From Gammaproteobacteria bacterium (lineage in GTDB: Bacteria > Pseudomonadota > Gammaproteobacteria > WFUO01), in the NCBI GenBank assembly GCA_015484945.1, contig WFUO01000015.1, positions 1-59,857 of the forward strand: a stretch of 59,857 nucleotides of DNA, read 5' to 3'. The notes beneath the pieces are model-generated. The model was given only the letters and a program-made list of their open reading frames with translations, did no database searches and was not told where the DNA came from. A program made the position numbers and the translations under genes. Below, piece after piece: positions 20,377 to 29,807 of this stretch (position 1 is the first letter of the stretch; each line of letters opens with the position of its first letter).

Positions 20377-21618
20377 TCAATGTTTCCGGTTGTAGCTGAA
20401 CCATGACAGCAGACGCACCATCTGGCGCGAAAGCCATTCGTGCAGGCGGTCACGCCACGGGCGGCGCAGCCACTGTTCGAGCAGGATCTCCTGGCTGTGG
20501 GCCAGGTCCTGTTCGAACTGCGCTGTGGCGGCAGCCAGTGTGGACGGGCAACGGATCTCCTGGTTGGCGTCCAGGTTCCAGCGCAGGTTCCAGCGGTCGG
20601 CATTGCTGGAGCCAACGCTGAGCCAGTCGTCGCAGATCAGTTGTTTGGTATGAATGAAACGCGGCTGGTATTCGAAGATGCGCACGCCGTGTTGCAGCAG
20701 CGCCGTGTAGTAGTGGCGTCCGGCGTGGCGGGTCCATGGATGATCGCTGTGCGGGCCGGGCAGCAGGATGCGCACATCCACACCGTGGTCGGCACGGCGT
20801 TTGAGGCTGCGCAGGAACTTGCGCGAGACGACGAAATACGGTGTGGTCAGCCAGACACGCCGGCTTGCGCGGCGTGTGTGCTGGATGAAGGAACGCATGA
20901 CCTCCGAATGCGTGGGCGAATGGCTGTCGGTGACACGTCCGAGGCAGCCGTCGGGCAGTTGCGGCGGCTGTGTTACGGGTGGCAACGGGGTACTGGCGTA
21001 ACGCCGCCAGCTGTCATGGAACAGACGTTGCCAGTCGCCGCAGCAAGGGCCCTCGATACGCGTCATGGTGTCATGCCAGTGGTGCCGGCCATGGCTGCGT
21101 GGGTCGAATTCATCGCAGATCCCGCTGCCACCGGTCCAGCATGTGCGGCCGTCGATGATGAGAATCTTGCGGTGCGTGCGGCGCAAATTGTGCATCAGCT
21201 GGCCACGCCGGAGCGGGTTGAAGAGGCACAGGTGAATACCGGCGCGCAACAGGCGCTGGCGGTCGCTCCGGTTGAGGTGCTTGCTGCCGTAGTCGTCGAG
21301 CAGCAGATAGACGAGTACGTTGCGTTCGCGTGCATCGACCAGCGCATCGATGAAACGGGTGGCGACATCGCCGGACTCGAACAGGTACATCTCGAACAGG
21401 ATGTGATCGCGCGCCGCGGCGATATCGTCGAGCATGGCGGGAAAATAGTTACCGCCATCGACCATGAAGCGGTAATGGTTGCCATGCCGCCATGGAAAAC
21501 GGTAGCGGCGGCCAGGCAGGGGAGCGGAGTTCTGTTTGCCGTCTGATGGAGCGTCGTGGTTCAGTGTTGGTTGCTCCCGTCGTCCTGGCGATGCTGTTTC
21601 TGCCATTGGCGATAGCAT
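20377..21618 (-). CDS. Cardiolipin synthase / phospholipase D-like protein
   Basis: Two HKD-type motifs: HRKILIIDGRTCWTGGSGI and HTKQLICDDWLSVGSSNAD. Confidence 0.9.
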   Translation of the reverse strand: MLSPMAETASPGRREQPTLNHDAPSDGKQNSAPLPGRRYRFPWRHGNHYRFMVDGGNYFPAMLDDIAAARDHILFEMYLFESGDVATRFIDALVDARERNVLVYLLLDDYGSKHLNRSDRQRLLRAGIHLCLFNPLRRGQLMHNLRRTHRKILIIDGRTCWTGGSGICDEFDPRSHGRHHWHDTMTRIEGPCCGDWQRLFHDSWRRYASTPLPPVTQPPQLPDGCLGRVTDSHSPTHSEVMRSFIQHTRRASRRVWLTTPYFVVSRKFLRSLKRRADHGVDVRILLPGPHSDHPWTRHAGRHYYTALLQHGVRIFEYQPRFIHTKQLICDDWLSVGSSNADRWNLRWNLDANQEIRCPSTLAAATAQFEQDLAHSQEILLEQWLRRPWRDRLHEWLSRQMVRLLSWFSYNRKH

Positions 21619-21740
21619 TCGAGACCACAGAAATAGACGATGTAATCGTCGGTTTCTGCCTTGTGGGCATCACCCAGGGGTACCTCGGTCAGACAGATCT
21701 CGCAGGCGACCTGTTCAGGCGTTTTGCGCTGTTCTGTCAT
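21561..21740 (-). CDS. Small four-cysteine protein (DUF3330-like), 59 aa, absent from the supplied ORF track
   Basis: Reverse strand: MTEQRKTPEQVACEICLTEVPLGDAHKAETDDYIVYFCGLECYRQWQKQHRQDDGSNQH*. Confidence 0.75.
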   Translation of the reverse strand: MTEQRKTPEQVACEICLTEVPLGDAHKAETDDYIVYFCGLECYRQWQKQHRQDDGSNQH

Positions 21741-21786
21741 GCCAGCCTCCTCGTTACAACGTGCTTTCCACTAGTATAGCGTTGCG

Positions 21787-22137
21787 TCAGGTCCGTTTGT
21801 GTCTGCAAAGACCGGCCAGGCGCCACAACAGGTAGAGCGCCAGTCCCCACAGCAGGCTGTTGAGCACGAATACCAGTTTGCCGTAACGCCGCCATTGCAC
21901 AGGATCGGCGATCATCCGGTCGATGAGGCTGAGCGGGAAGGACAGCAGTGCGGCGGCGCCACGCAGCAGGGAGGATTCGGTGCGTTCGAGACGCCGTTCA
22001 CGCAGTTGCTGCTGCAGGCGTTTGCCGAGCGCGGCGTCGATGGACCAGCTTGCGGCCATGTGCAGCAGCGCCAGGGAGAGGATGATGATCAGCGCACGGA
22101 ATGACCAGATCGTGTGCGGTACCGGCGCATCGGTCAT
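21787..22137 (-). CDS. Small membrane protein, 116 aa
   Basis: MTDAPVPHTIWSFRALIIILSLALL... with TM-like segments; ATGA overlap with the upstream reductase gene. Confidence 0.75.
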   Translation of the reverse strand: MTDAPVPHTIWSFRALIIILSLALLHMAASWSIDAALGKRLQQQLRERRLERTESSLLRGAAALLSFPLSLIDRMIADPVQWRRYGKLVFVLNSLLWGLALYLLWRLAGLCRHKRT

Positions 22138-23276
22138 GAAACGGCGGGCAGCAGTGGGGGCTGGTCGGTGTGGAAGAACCAGCGGTCGAGCACGAAGCGG
22201 CGCGCAAACCATTTCGAGCGCATCAGCCGGCGTCCGGCCATGAGCTTGAACCATTCCGGCAGTTGCAGGCTGTGGCTCTGGTCACGCTTGCCGAACCGCT
22301 GTATCAGGCGTTCTTCATATGCCGACAGCGTGGCGGCGCGGTAGTCGCCATCGGCTGCGGCGATCACATCGGAGGCCATCAACGCCGATTCGATGGCCGG
22401 GCGAATGCCCTCGCCACTCTGGGTATAGGCCAGCCCGGCGGCATCGCCGATCAGCAGCACGCCATCGTCTATGATCCGGCGCGGGGTGTCGCCGTAGAGC
22501 AGGTAGGCGTGGCCCTGCATGCGCGGCAGGTCGGCCGGGATTCGGCAGCGCCGCTGCAGGAATTCGACAAACGCCTGCACATGGGCGCCGAGTTTGCCGT
22601 TCTCGTCCTGGCGTCCCAGGCCGATGTTGAGATACTCGCCCTTGCGGAATATCCAGCCATAGCCCTTGAGATCCTCGCAGAAGAACAGCTCCGGGGTGTC
22701 GGCGCGTACCGGGCAGTCGCGCGCCTGTTCCGGTGTCATGCGGAATTCGATCTCCTGCGCCCTGACCGCCGCTTCGCCACTGCCGGGGCGGGCGCCGAGC
22801 AGGCGCGCCACGGGACAGAAGTGTCCGCCGGCGCCGACCAGCATCCGCGCCCGGATGTCGTTGTTGACCAGCCAGCCGTCGCCGTCGCGCTCGCATGACG
22901 ACAGTCCCTGACCCAGGCGCAGGCGCGCACCGCTGCGGCGCAGCAGGTAGTCGTCGAATTCGCGCCGCAGGATGCCATAGCTGACCGGCTCGCCATAGGC
23001 GGTTTCGACCTCCGGCTGGCCGATGATCCCGGTGCGGAAACCCGACAGGGGCTGGATGGTCAGCCCCTCGCGCGCATAGTCGTCGGCCTCGATGGCCAGG
23101 GACTCGAGCACCGCGGGGGTGATCCAGCCGGCGCAGACCTTGGCGCGCGGGAAGTCCTGGCGGTCGAGGATCATCACGTCCAGGCCCTGCTTGCGCAGCT
23201 GCCAGGCGCAGGTCGAACCCGCCGGGCCGCCACCGACGACGAGGACGTCGCAGTTGTCGGTCGTCCCTTCCATCAT
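22134..23276 (-). CDS. Geranylgeranyl-reductase-family FAD-dependent oxidoreductase
   Basis: CDVLVVGGGPAGSTCAWQLRKQGLDVMILDRQDFPRAKVCAGWI; DGVLLIGDAAGLAYTQSGEGIRPAIES. Confidence 0.9.
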   Translation of the reverse strand: MMEGTTDNCDVLVVGGGPAGSTCAWQLRKQGLDVMILDRQDFPRAKVCAGWITPAVLESLAIEADDYAREGLTIQPLSGFRTGIIGQPEVETAYGEPVSYGILRREFDDYLLRRSGARLRLGQGLSSCERDGDGWLVNNDIRARMLVGAGGHFCPVARLLGARPGSGEAAVRAQEIEFRMTPEQARDCPVRADTPELFFCEDLKGYGWIFRKGEYLNIGLGRQDENGKLGAHVQAFVEFLQRRCRIPADLPRMQGHAYLLYGDTPRRIIDDGVLLIGDAAGLAYTQSGEGIRPAIESALMASDVIAAADGDYRAATLSAYEERLIQRFGKRDQSHSLQLPEWFKLMAGRRLMRSKWFARRFVLDRWFFHTDQPPLLPAVS

Positions 23277-24559
23277 TCGGGCCTGTGCAGGTCGTCCCGG
23301 TACAGGTGGCTGCGCGACCAGGGCAGGTGATTGCTGCGTTCACGGTTGAACGTGACCTGGAAGAGCTGCAACTGGCCGGTCGTGAACGCGGCGATGGAAC
23401 CCACCAGGTACAGCCGCCAGGCGCGCACGAAATGTTCGTCGAACATCTCGCGCACCTTGTCCACGTTTTCTTCATAACGCTGATGCCAGTCGCTCAGCGT
23501 GCGCGCATAGTGAAGACGCAGGTTTTCGACATCGTTGATGGCGAAATGCCATGGTTCGAAGATCCGGGTCATCTCCTGCAGGCTGGGCGGACGCGCGCCG
23601 GGGAAGATGTGTTTTTCTATCCAGGCGTTCATCGGCGCCGGATAGTTGCGGCCGATGGTGTGGATCAGGCCACGTCCGTCGGCTTTCAGGCAGCGGTCGA
23701 TGACACGTCCCAGTTCATGGTAGTTCTCCGGTCCCACGTGTTCGAGCATGCCGACAGAGACGAAGGCGTCATACTGGCCATCGATGTTTCGGTAATCGTC
23801 CTCGACGTATTCGACGAGATCCGCCAGCCCCTCTTCCTCGGCTTTCTGCCGGGCAAAGGCGATCTGTTCCTTCGAGATGTTGTAGGCGCGAACATGCACC
23901 CCATAGTGGCGCGCCATGTGCCGTGCCAGGCCGCCCCAGCCACAGCCAGCCTCGACCACGGTCTCTCCGGGTTGCAGTTGCAGCTTGCGGCACACATGAT
24001 CGAGTTTGGCGCGCTGGGCCTGTTCCAGCGTCATGTCGTCGCGTGGATAATAGGCGCAGGTGTATTGCATGGCCTCGCGATCCAGCCACAGGCGGTAGAA
24101 ATCGTTGCCGATGTCGTAGTGGTGACTGATGTTGCGGCGCGCGCCCCGCTTGCTGGTTGAACGCCGGCGGCTGATCAGCGCATAGGCCAGTTTTTGCATC
24201 AGCCCGCCGCTGGCGGCATGGCGGGTATAGACGGTTTCGAGAAAACCGAGCAGGTCGCCCTCGACCTCGAGCTCGGCACTGCTGTAGGCCTCGCCAAAGT
24301 ACAAGTCGGGGTGATAGATCAAGCGCAGCAGTGTGGCGCGATTGTGGATGCGCAGGGTATAACGGTACTCGCCGCCCCTGGGCAGGCATTCACTGCCGTC
24401 CCACAATACGATGCGCACCGGCATGTCGCCGCAGCTGCGCAACAGACGCTCGGTCAGCCAGTGCGCCAGTCCGCCTGCGCGACCCATGCTGCGATGTGGT
24501 GTCAGGCCGCGTTCGACAACGGGTGTGGATTCGTTGGCAGTTTCTTGTTCCGTCCTCAT
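23273..24559 (-). CDS. cfa: Cyclopropane-fatty-acyl-phospholipid synthase family methyltransferase
   Basis: NISHHYDIGNDFYRLWLDREAMQYTCAYY; VVEAGCGWGGLARHMARHYGVHV; FVSVGMLEHVGPENYHELGRVIDR. Confidence 0.92.
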   Translation of the reverse strand: MRTEQETANESTPVVERGLTPHRSMGRAGGLAHWLTERLLRSCGDMPVRIVLWDGSECLPRGGEYRYTLRIHNRATLLRLIYHPDLYFGEAYSSAELEVEGDLLGFLETVYTRHAASGGLMQKLAYALISRRRSTSKRGARRNISHHYDIGNDFYRLWLDREAMQYTCAYYPRDDMTLEQAQRAKLDHVCRKLQLQPGETVVEAGCGWGGLARHMARHYGVHVRAYNISKEQIAFARQKAEEEGLADLVEYVEDDYRNIDGQYDAFVSVGMLEHVGPENYHELGRVIDRCLKADGRGLIHTIGRNYPAPMNAWIEKHIFPGARPPSLQEMTRIFEPWHFAINDVENLRLHYARTLSDWHQRYEENVDKVREMFDEHFVRAWRLYLVGSIAAFTTGQLQLFQVTFNRERSNHLPWSRSHLYRDDLHRPE

Positions 24560-24768
24560 GGCGAATTCCTTGCTTGGCTGCGGATGGCTGAATACCCAAG
24601 ATAAACAGACCCCGGCGAGAGGGTCAAGCCTCGGTCACATATATAAGAATCGACTGAAATGCTTTTCAAGGCCAGTGGACGGGAGTGAGGCGCTACACTC
24701 GCGGGTGCAATATTCTGGACGATACGGTATCGTGCCCGCGTATTGGCAACAGCGACAGGACGACCCGC

Positions 24769-26130
24769 TTGCACATCCATATTCTTGGCATTTGCGGCAC
24801 CTTCATGGGCGGTATCGCGCTATTGGCGCGCGCGGCAGGGCACACGGTGACCGGTTCCGATGCCAACGTCTATCCCCCCATGAGCGAACAGCTCGAGGCG
24901 CAGGGCATCCGTCTGCATGAGGGTTACGATCCGGCCTGCCTGGACCCGGCCCCGGACCTGGTGGTGATCGGCAACGCCCTGTCGCGCGGCAACCCTGCCG
25001 TCGAATACGTGCTCGATCGCGGGCTGCCTTATACCTCCGGGCCGCAATGGCTGGCCGAGCACATCCTGCGCGATCGCTGGGTGCTGGCCGTGGCCGGCAC
25101 CCACGGCAAGACCACCACGTCGGGCATGCTGGCCTGGATTCTGGAATCCGCCGGGCTGGCGCCAGGCTTTCTGATCGGCGGCGTAGCGGAGAACTTCGGT
25201 GTCTCGGCGCGCATGGGCGAGGCGCCGTTCTTCGTCGTCGAGGCCGACGAGTACGATACCGCGTTTTTCGACAAGCGCTCCAAGTTCGTTCATTACCGTC
25301 CACGCACGCTGGTGATGAACAACCTCGAATTCGACCATGCCGACATCTTTGACGACCTGGCCGCGATCCAGCGTCAGTTCCATCACCTGGTGCGCACCGT
25401 GCCCGGCCAGGGGCTGATCGTCAGCAACGGCGCCGACAGCCATCTCGACGAGGTGCTGGCGATGGGTTGCTGGACAACGGTCGAGCGTTTAACCGGCCAG
25501 GGTGTCTGGCAGGCGCGCGAACTGGCCGAAGACGGCAGCCGCTTCGAGGTGTTGCTCGAAGGCACGCCGCAAGGGGTGGTCGAGTGGGGCCTGCTTGGCC
25601 GGCACAACATGCACAATGCGCTGGCGGCGATCGCCGCCGCGCGGCATGCCGGGGTGCCGCCGGCGCAGGCCGTCGGGGCACTGGCCGGCTACCGCAACGT
25701 CAAACGGCGCATGGAGCTGCGTGCCGAGATCGGCGATGTGCGCGTGTATGACGATTTCGCCCACCACCCCACCGCGATCCGGACCACGCTTGCCGGGTTG
25801 CGGCATCATGTCGGGGAAGCCCGGATCATCGCGCTGCTCGAGCCACGTTCGAACACCATGCGTATGGGGATACACCGCGATACGCTGGCCGGTGCACTGG
25901 CGGATGCCGATGTGGTCATGCTGTATGCGCCGCCGGATCTGGACTGGCCATTGCAGCCGGTGGCGGACGCATTGGCCGGCAAGGCGCGGGTGTACGACGA
26001 TATCGCCGCCATGGTCGATGGTCTGATGACGATCGTCCAGCCCGGCGACCGGGTGCTGGTGATGAGCAACGGCGCGTTCGGTGGCATCCACCAGCGCATC
26101 ATCGACCGGTTGAAGGCAGAGAAAAGATAA
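24769..26130 (+). CDS. mpl: UDP-N-acetylmuramate:L-alanyl-gamma-D-glutamyl-meso-diaminopimelate ligase (TTG start)
   Basis: TTG at 24769 gives (M)HIHILGICGTFMGGIALLARAAGHTVTGSDANVYPPMS; GTHGKTTTSGMLAWILE. Confidence 0.92.
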   Translation: MHIHILGICGTFMGGIALLARAAGHTVTGSDANVYPPMSEQLEAQGIRLHEGYDPACLDPAPDLVVIGNALSRGNPAVEYVLDRGLPYTSGPQWLAEHILRDRWVLAVAGTHGKTTTSGMLAWILESAGLAPGFLIGGVAENFGVSARMGEAPFFVVEADEYDTAFFDKRSKFVHYRPRTLVMNNLEFDHADIFDDLAAIQRQFHHLVRTVPGQGLIVSNGADSHLDEVLAMGCWTTVERLTGQGVWQARELAEDGSRFEVLLEGTPQGVVEWGLLGRHNMHNALAAIAAARHAGVPPAQAVGALAGYRNVKRRMELRAEIGDVRVYDDFAHHPTAIRTTLAGLRHHVGEARIIALLEPRSNTMRMGIHRDTLAGALADADVVMLYAPPDLDWPLQPVADALAGKARVYDDIAAMVDGLMTIVQPGDRVLVMSNGAFGGIHQRIIDRLKAEKR

Positions 26131-26140
26131 CGGCGCAAAT

Positions 26141-26220
26141 CCAACACGGAGGTTACAGGGGCACAGAGGCTCAGTGAAGAATTTTCACAAACCTCTCTGT
26201 GTGCTTCGTGTTGAAAATTC
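26141..26220. repeat. cacagag-type inverted element
   Basis: caacacggagg...cacagagg / cctctctgtgtgcttcgtgttg, plus gaattttc/gaaaattc. Confidence 0.6.
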
Positions 26221-26280
26221 CATGGTTTCTGATTTGAGGCTTCCAGGCCACGGGTTTTTTCTTGCCGCTTTTATCTGTCT

Positions 26281-26883
26281 TCAAAACACCTGTGTGCCTC
26301 TGAGCTTGTCGAAGATCATCTCCAGCCGCGCCAGGGCGTCGTCCATCTGCAGCAGGTACTGTTTCTGGGCGCTGCCGAACGGCAGCATCTCGGCCAGCCG
26401 GTAGCCGACCCAGGCGGCATCGGCATAGCGCGTGTGCAGGGTGGCGTAGTGATGACCGGCCTGATCAATGAGCTTGCGCAGCAGGTCCACGAGCGGCAGG
26501 TATTTTGCCGGCAGGTCGATGTGCGGATCCTCGGGCAGCATCTCCACCCGCGCCACGCGCAGCTGGTTCTTGCGCACCTCGGAATCTGCGATGCGAAAAC
26601 GCTGGCCGCCATGCGCGGTGATGCCGAGCAGTCCGTCATGGCGCATGTGCCAGTCGATGACCGTGGCCAGGGTGCCGATCTCGTGGGTCTCGGCCGCCTC
26701 GCCGACCTCGCGTCCGGCGCTGATCAGGCACACGCCGAAGCCGGTGCCGGATCGGATACACTGGCTGATCATGTCGATGTAACGCGCCTCGAACACGCGT
26801 AGCGGCAACGGGCCGCCGGGAAACAGCACGGTATTGAGCGGAAACAGTGGCAGTTCGACGGTGTTCACGTTTCTTCGCCCCAC
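26281..26883 (-). CDS. LON peptidase substrate-binding (N-terminal) domain protein
   Basis: VELPLFPLNTVLFPGGPLPLRVFEARYIDMISQCIRSGTGFGVCLI. Confidence 0.9.
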   Translation of the reverse strand: MGRRNVNTVELPLFPLNTVLFPGGPLPLRVFEARYIDMISQCIRSGTGFGVCLISAGREVGEAAETHEIGTLATVIDWHMRHDGLLGITAHGGQRFRIADSEVRKNQLRVARVEMLPEDPHIDLPAKYLPLVDLLRKLIDQAGHHYATLHTRYADAAWVGYRLAEMLPFGSAQKQYLLQMDDALARLEMIFDKLRGTQVF

Positions 26884-27485
26884 ACCGGCAACAGGTCGTG
26901 GGGGATGTCGAGGTGATCGAGGATGCGGGCGACGACGAAATCGACGATGTCCTGCAGGGTCTCGGGCTGGTGGTAGAAACCGGGGTTGGGTGGCAGTATC
27001 ACCACCCCCATGCGCGCCAGGCGCAGCATGTTGTCCAGATGGATCTCGGAGAAGGGTGTCTCACGCGGCACCAGGATCAGCCGCCGGCGTTCCTTGATGA
27101 CCACATCGGCGGCACGCTCGATGAGATCGTCGCTGCGTCCATGGGCGATGGCAGACAGCGTGCCGGTGGTGCACGGGCACACCACCATGGCGTCCGGCGC
27201 GCCGGTGCCGCTGGCCGGCGGCGCGGTCCACTGCTCGCGCCCGAACACCCGCAACTGGCCCGGCGAGGCCTGGCACCAGTCACTCAGGTAGCGCTCGATC
27301 TCGGCGCTCCTGCCCGGCAGTTGCAGGTCGGTCTCCATGCCGATGACGATCTGCCCGGCCTGCGACAGCATCAGCCAGACCTGGCGATCGGCCGCTATCA
27401 GCTGCTCGAGCAGGGACAGGCCGTAGGGCATGCCCGAGGCGCCGGTCATGGCGAGGGCGATGGTCTGGAAATCGTTGCTGGACAT
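26865..27485 (-). CDS. ubiX: Flavin prenyltransferase UbiX
   Basis: IALAMTGASGMPYGLSLLEQLIAA; MVVCPCTTGTLSAIAHGRSDDLIERAADVVIKERRRLILVPRETP. Confidence 0.94.
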   Translation of the reverse strand: MSSNDFQTIALAMTGASGMPYGLSLLEQLIAADRQVWLMLSQAGQIVIGMETDLQLPGRSAEIERYLSDWCQASPGQLRVFGREQWTAPPASGTGAPDAMVVCPCTTGTLSAIAHGRSDDLIERAADVVIKERRRLILVPRETPFSEIHLDNMLRLARMGVVILPPNPGFYHQPETLQDIVDFVVARILDHLDIPHDLLPVWGEET

Positions 27486-29569
27486 GGAGATACCCCTGTT
27501 TTTTCAGGCGTTGCTTGCCGGAGTGATGCTGTTATAGCAGAAAGCCGCGTCTGGCGCAGTCGTATCAGCCACACCGAGCCGTCCCAGCGCACCCCGGCCG
27601 GTGGCCGCCGCTTGCGCTGGCGACGCTCGGCCTGCAGTCCGTGACCGCTGCCCACTGGCAGCAACGCGCGCAGCGGCGCGTCGAAGTCGTTGGTGGTGGC
27701 CGGATAGCTGAACAGATACAGGCGTCGTACCAGACGCTGACAGGTGACGTTGCCGATCCACAGCGCGACCTTGCCATCGATACGCAGCCGGGTCCGCCAC
27801 AGGCGCAGCACGAGCTGCCGGCCCCGATCGACCGGGCGCACCATGGCCAGTGTTTCGTAACGTCCGGCGTGCACATGCGGCATCACCGGCATGCGCGCGA
27901 TGTCCGGTTGCGGATGCAGCCAGTGCACGGCGTCGAGAAAGCGCAGCCGCCGCGCCGGGCGCCAGCCGCGGGCGGTGAGCCAGGCGCGGATATCCTGCAG
28001 CCGGCCGGCCCATTGCAGGGTCAGAGGGTGACGATGGCTGAGGCCGAGATCCTCGCGCCAGGCCGGCAGGCTTCGCCATCCGCCATTGCGCCAGCGCGCG
28101 GCCGGCATCACGCCAACCGGATGGCGGGGCTGGTAGCGGGCCGTCTGGCGCTCCAGATCAAGGACGATATGGCCGCCGCCGGCGACCAGCAGGGCCAGCA
28201 GCAGCCACGTGGCCAGACGCGCGGCCGGGATGTTGCGCAGACTGTGGCGTTGCCAGGCGATGCCGACCACGGCCAGCCAAACCAGGCCCAGGCCGAACCC
28301 GCCGGCCACGTCGCTGAACCAGTGGGCGCCGAGGTACAGGCGCGACAGGCCGATCATGGTCACCAGCAACGTGACGCACAGATACACCGGATAGCGCCAG
28401 CGCCGCTCGACACCGCGCGCGATGACGATGGCCGCAAAGCCATACACCAGCAGAGCCAGGGTGGTATGACTGCTGGGAAACGAGAAGCCTGCGATCACCG
28501 CCCCGGTTGGTCTCGGCACGGCGAGCAGGGATTTCAGCGCCAGCACCAGCGCCCCACCGAAGGCGATCGCCGCCAGCCAGTGCCACACCGCGGCGCGCTG
28601 GCCGTGCCGCCACAGCCACAGCAGGCCGGTAACACTCACCCCGGTCAGTGCCGGTGCCTCGCCGAGCATGGTCACGGCGGTCATGATGCTGTCCATGGCC
28701 GGTGTGCGCAGGCCTTGCAGGAGGCGGTAGATCCAGCCGTCCAGGCCGCTGATGACGTGGCCGTTGCCGGCCTGCCAGAGCATGACAAAAAACAGCACGC
28801 CGGCCAGCAACAGGCTCAGCGCCAGGCCGGTGAGTACCGGCGATTCGGGCCGGCGCGGGTCGATCAGGGCGGTGACGATGCGCCCGCCCAGCGGGTGTCT
28901 GCGCGCCCATTGCAGCAGCCGCGTGATCATGCGCCCGGTGCGGGGTGCCAGCACGCGGTAGCTGGTGCGCACCAGCCAGCGGATGAGCAGGAACAGCGCC
29001 ATCAGTACCAGCACCAGTGCCACCAGGCGCAGGGTCACCTCGGTAGCCAGCTCCAGCGTGGCGCCGAGGATCAGGCCCGGCAACAGATATACTGGCGCCC
29101 ACAACAGCGCCGAGATTACGTTGACCAGAAAAAATCGCCACGGCGGCATGGCCATCAGGCCGGCGATGGTCGGTATGATGGCGCGTACCGGGCCGACGAA
29201 GCGGCCGAACACCACGCTCTTGCCGCCATGACGTTCGAAGAAGCGACGGCCATGCGCGAACAGCCTGTGGTAGCGCCGCATCAGCCGCCATTGCGGCAAG
29301 GTGTCCCGAAAGTGATAGCCGAGCCAGAAGCTCAGGCCGTCACCGGCGATCGCGCCGGCCACGGCCCACAGTAAGGTGCTGGCCAGCGGCAGGCTGCCGT
29401 TGGCAATGAGGATACCGATGCCGATCATCAACGCCGCGCCCGGCACCAGGATGCCGACGATCAGCAACGATTCGCTGAACGCGACCAGGAAGACCAACAG
29501 GCCTGCCAGGGTCGGGTGCGCGCTGATCCATTGATCCAGCCACTGTAATACCGCCTGCGTCGTCTCCAT
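27446..29569 (-). CDS. DedA-PAP2-LssY multidomain membrane protein
   Basis: N-terminal DedA (FGRFVGPVRAIIPTIAGLMAMP); PAP2 (SFPSSHTTLALLVYG, SRLYLGAHWFSDVAGGF); C-terminal LssY-like. Confidence 0.85.
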   Translation of the reverse strand: METTQAVLQWLDQWISAHPTLAGLLVFLVAFSESLLIVGILVPGAALMIGIGILIANGSLPLASTLLWAVAGAIAGDGLSFWLGYHFRDTLPQWRLMRRYHRLFAHGRRFFERHGGKSVVFGRFVGPVRAIIPTIAGLMAMPPWRFFLVNVISALLWAPVYLLPGLILGATLELATEVTLRLVALVLVLMALFLLIRWLVRTSYRVLAPRTGRMITRLLQWARRHPLGGRIVTALIDPRRPESPVLTGLALSLLLAGVLFFVMLWQAGNGHVISGLDGWIYRLLQGLRTPAMDSIMTAVTMLGEAPALTGVSVTGLLWLWRHGQRAAVWHWLAAIAFGGALVLALKSLLAVPRPTGAVIAGFSFPSSHTTLALLVYGFAAIVIARGVERRWRYPVYLCVTLLVTMIGLSRLYLGAHWFSDVAGGFGLGLVWLAVVGIAWQRHSLRNIPAARLATWLLLALLVAGGGHIVLDLERQTARYQPRHPVGVMPAARWRNGGWRSLPAWREDLGLSHRHPLTLQWAGRLQDIRAWLTARGWRPARRLRFLDAVHWLHPQPDIARMPVMPHVHAGRYETLAMVRPVDRGRQLVLRLWRTRLRIDGKVALWIGNVTCQRLVRRLYLFSYPATTNDFDAPLRALLPVGSGHGLQAERRQRKRRPPAGVRWDGSVWLIRLRQTRLSAITASLRQATPEKTGVSPCPATISRPSPSP

Positions 29570-29733
29570 GCGCGCATTATGGGGGAAGGCGTGGCGGGCA
29601 TGAAACCGGTTTTGGTGTCATGTGGATGCTCTCTGCCGCCCTTTGGGTGGCGTGGGGCATCCGAACGCGATTGTCATATTTACGTCATAAAATAATTATA
29701 TTATTATATTCAGAATCACTATCCACACAGGCG

Positions 29734-29776
29734 ACTCAGCCAAGGGAATCCGCCCTTGGCTGAGTTTCCTTTTATT
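29734..29776 (+). terminator. Strong intrinsic terminator hairpin lying upstream of the DUF3579-like gene (possible attenuator)
   Basis: actcagccaaggg-aatccg-cccttggctgagt, 13-bp perfect stem followed by ttccttttattttt. Confidence 0.8.
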
Positions 29777-29807
29777 TTTCAAAAACTTTCAGTGAGGTAA
29801 TCCATCA

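Noticed and set aside
18527-20437. 636-aa ORF on the minus strand
   Set aside because: Antisense to the Y-family polymerase and SRAP-like gene, which have clear family motifs.
27641-29374. 577-aa ORF on the plus strand
   Set aside because: Antisense to the DedA-PAP2-LssY gene; low-complexity Gln/His/Arg composition typical of shadow ORFs.
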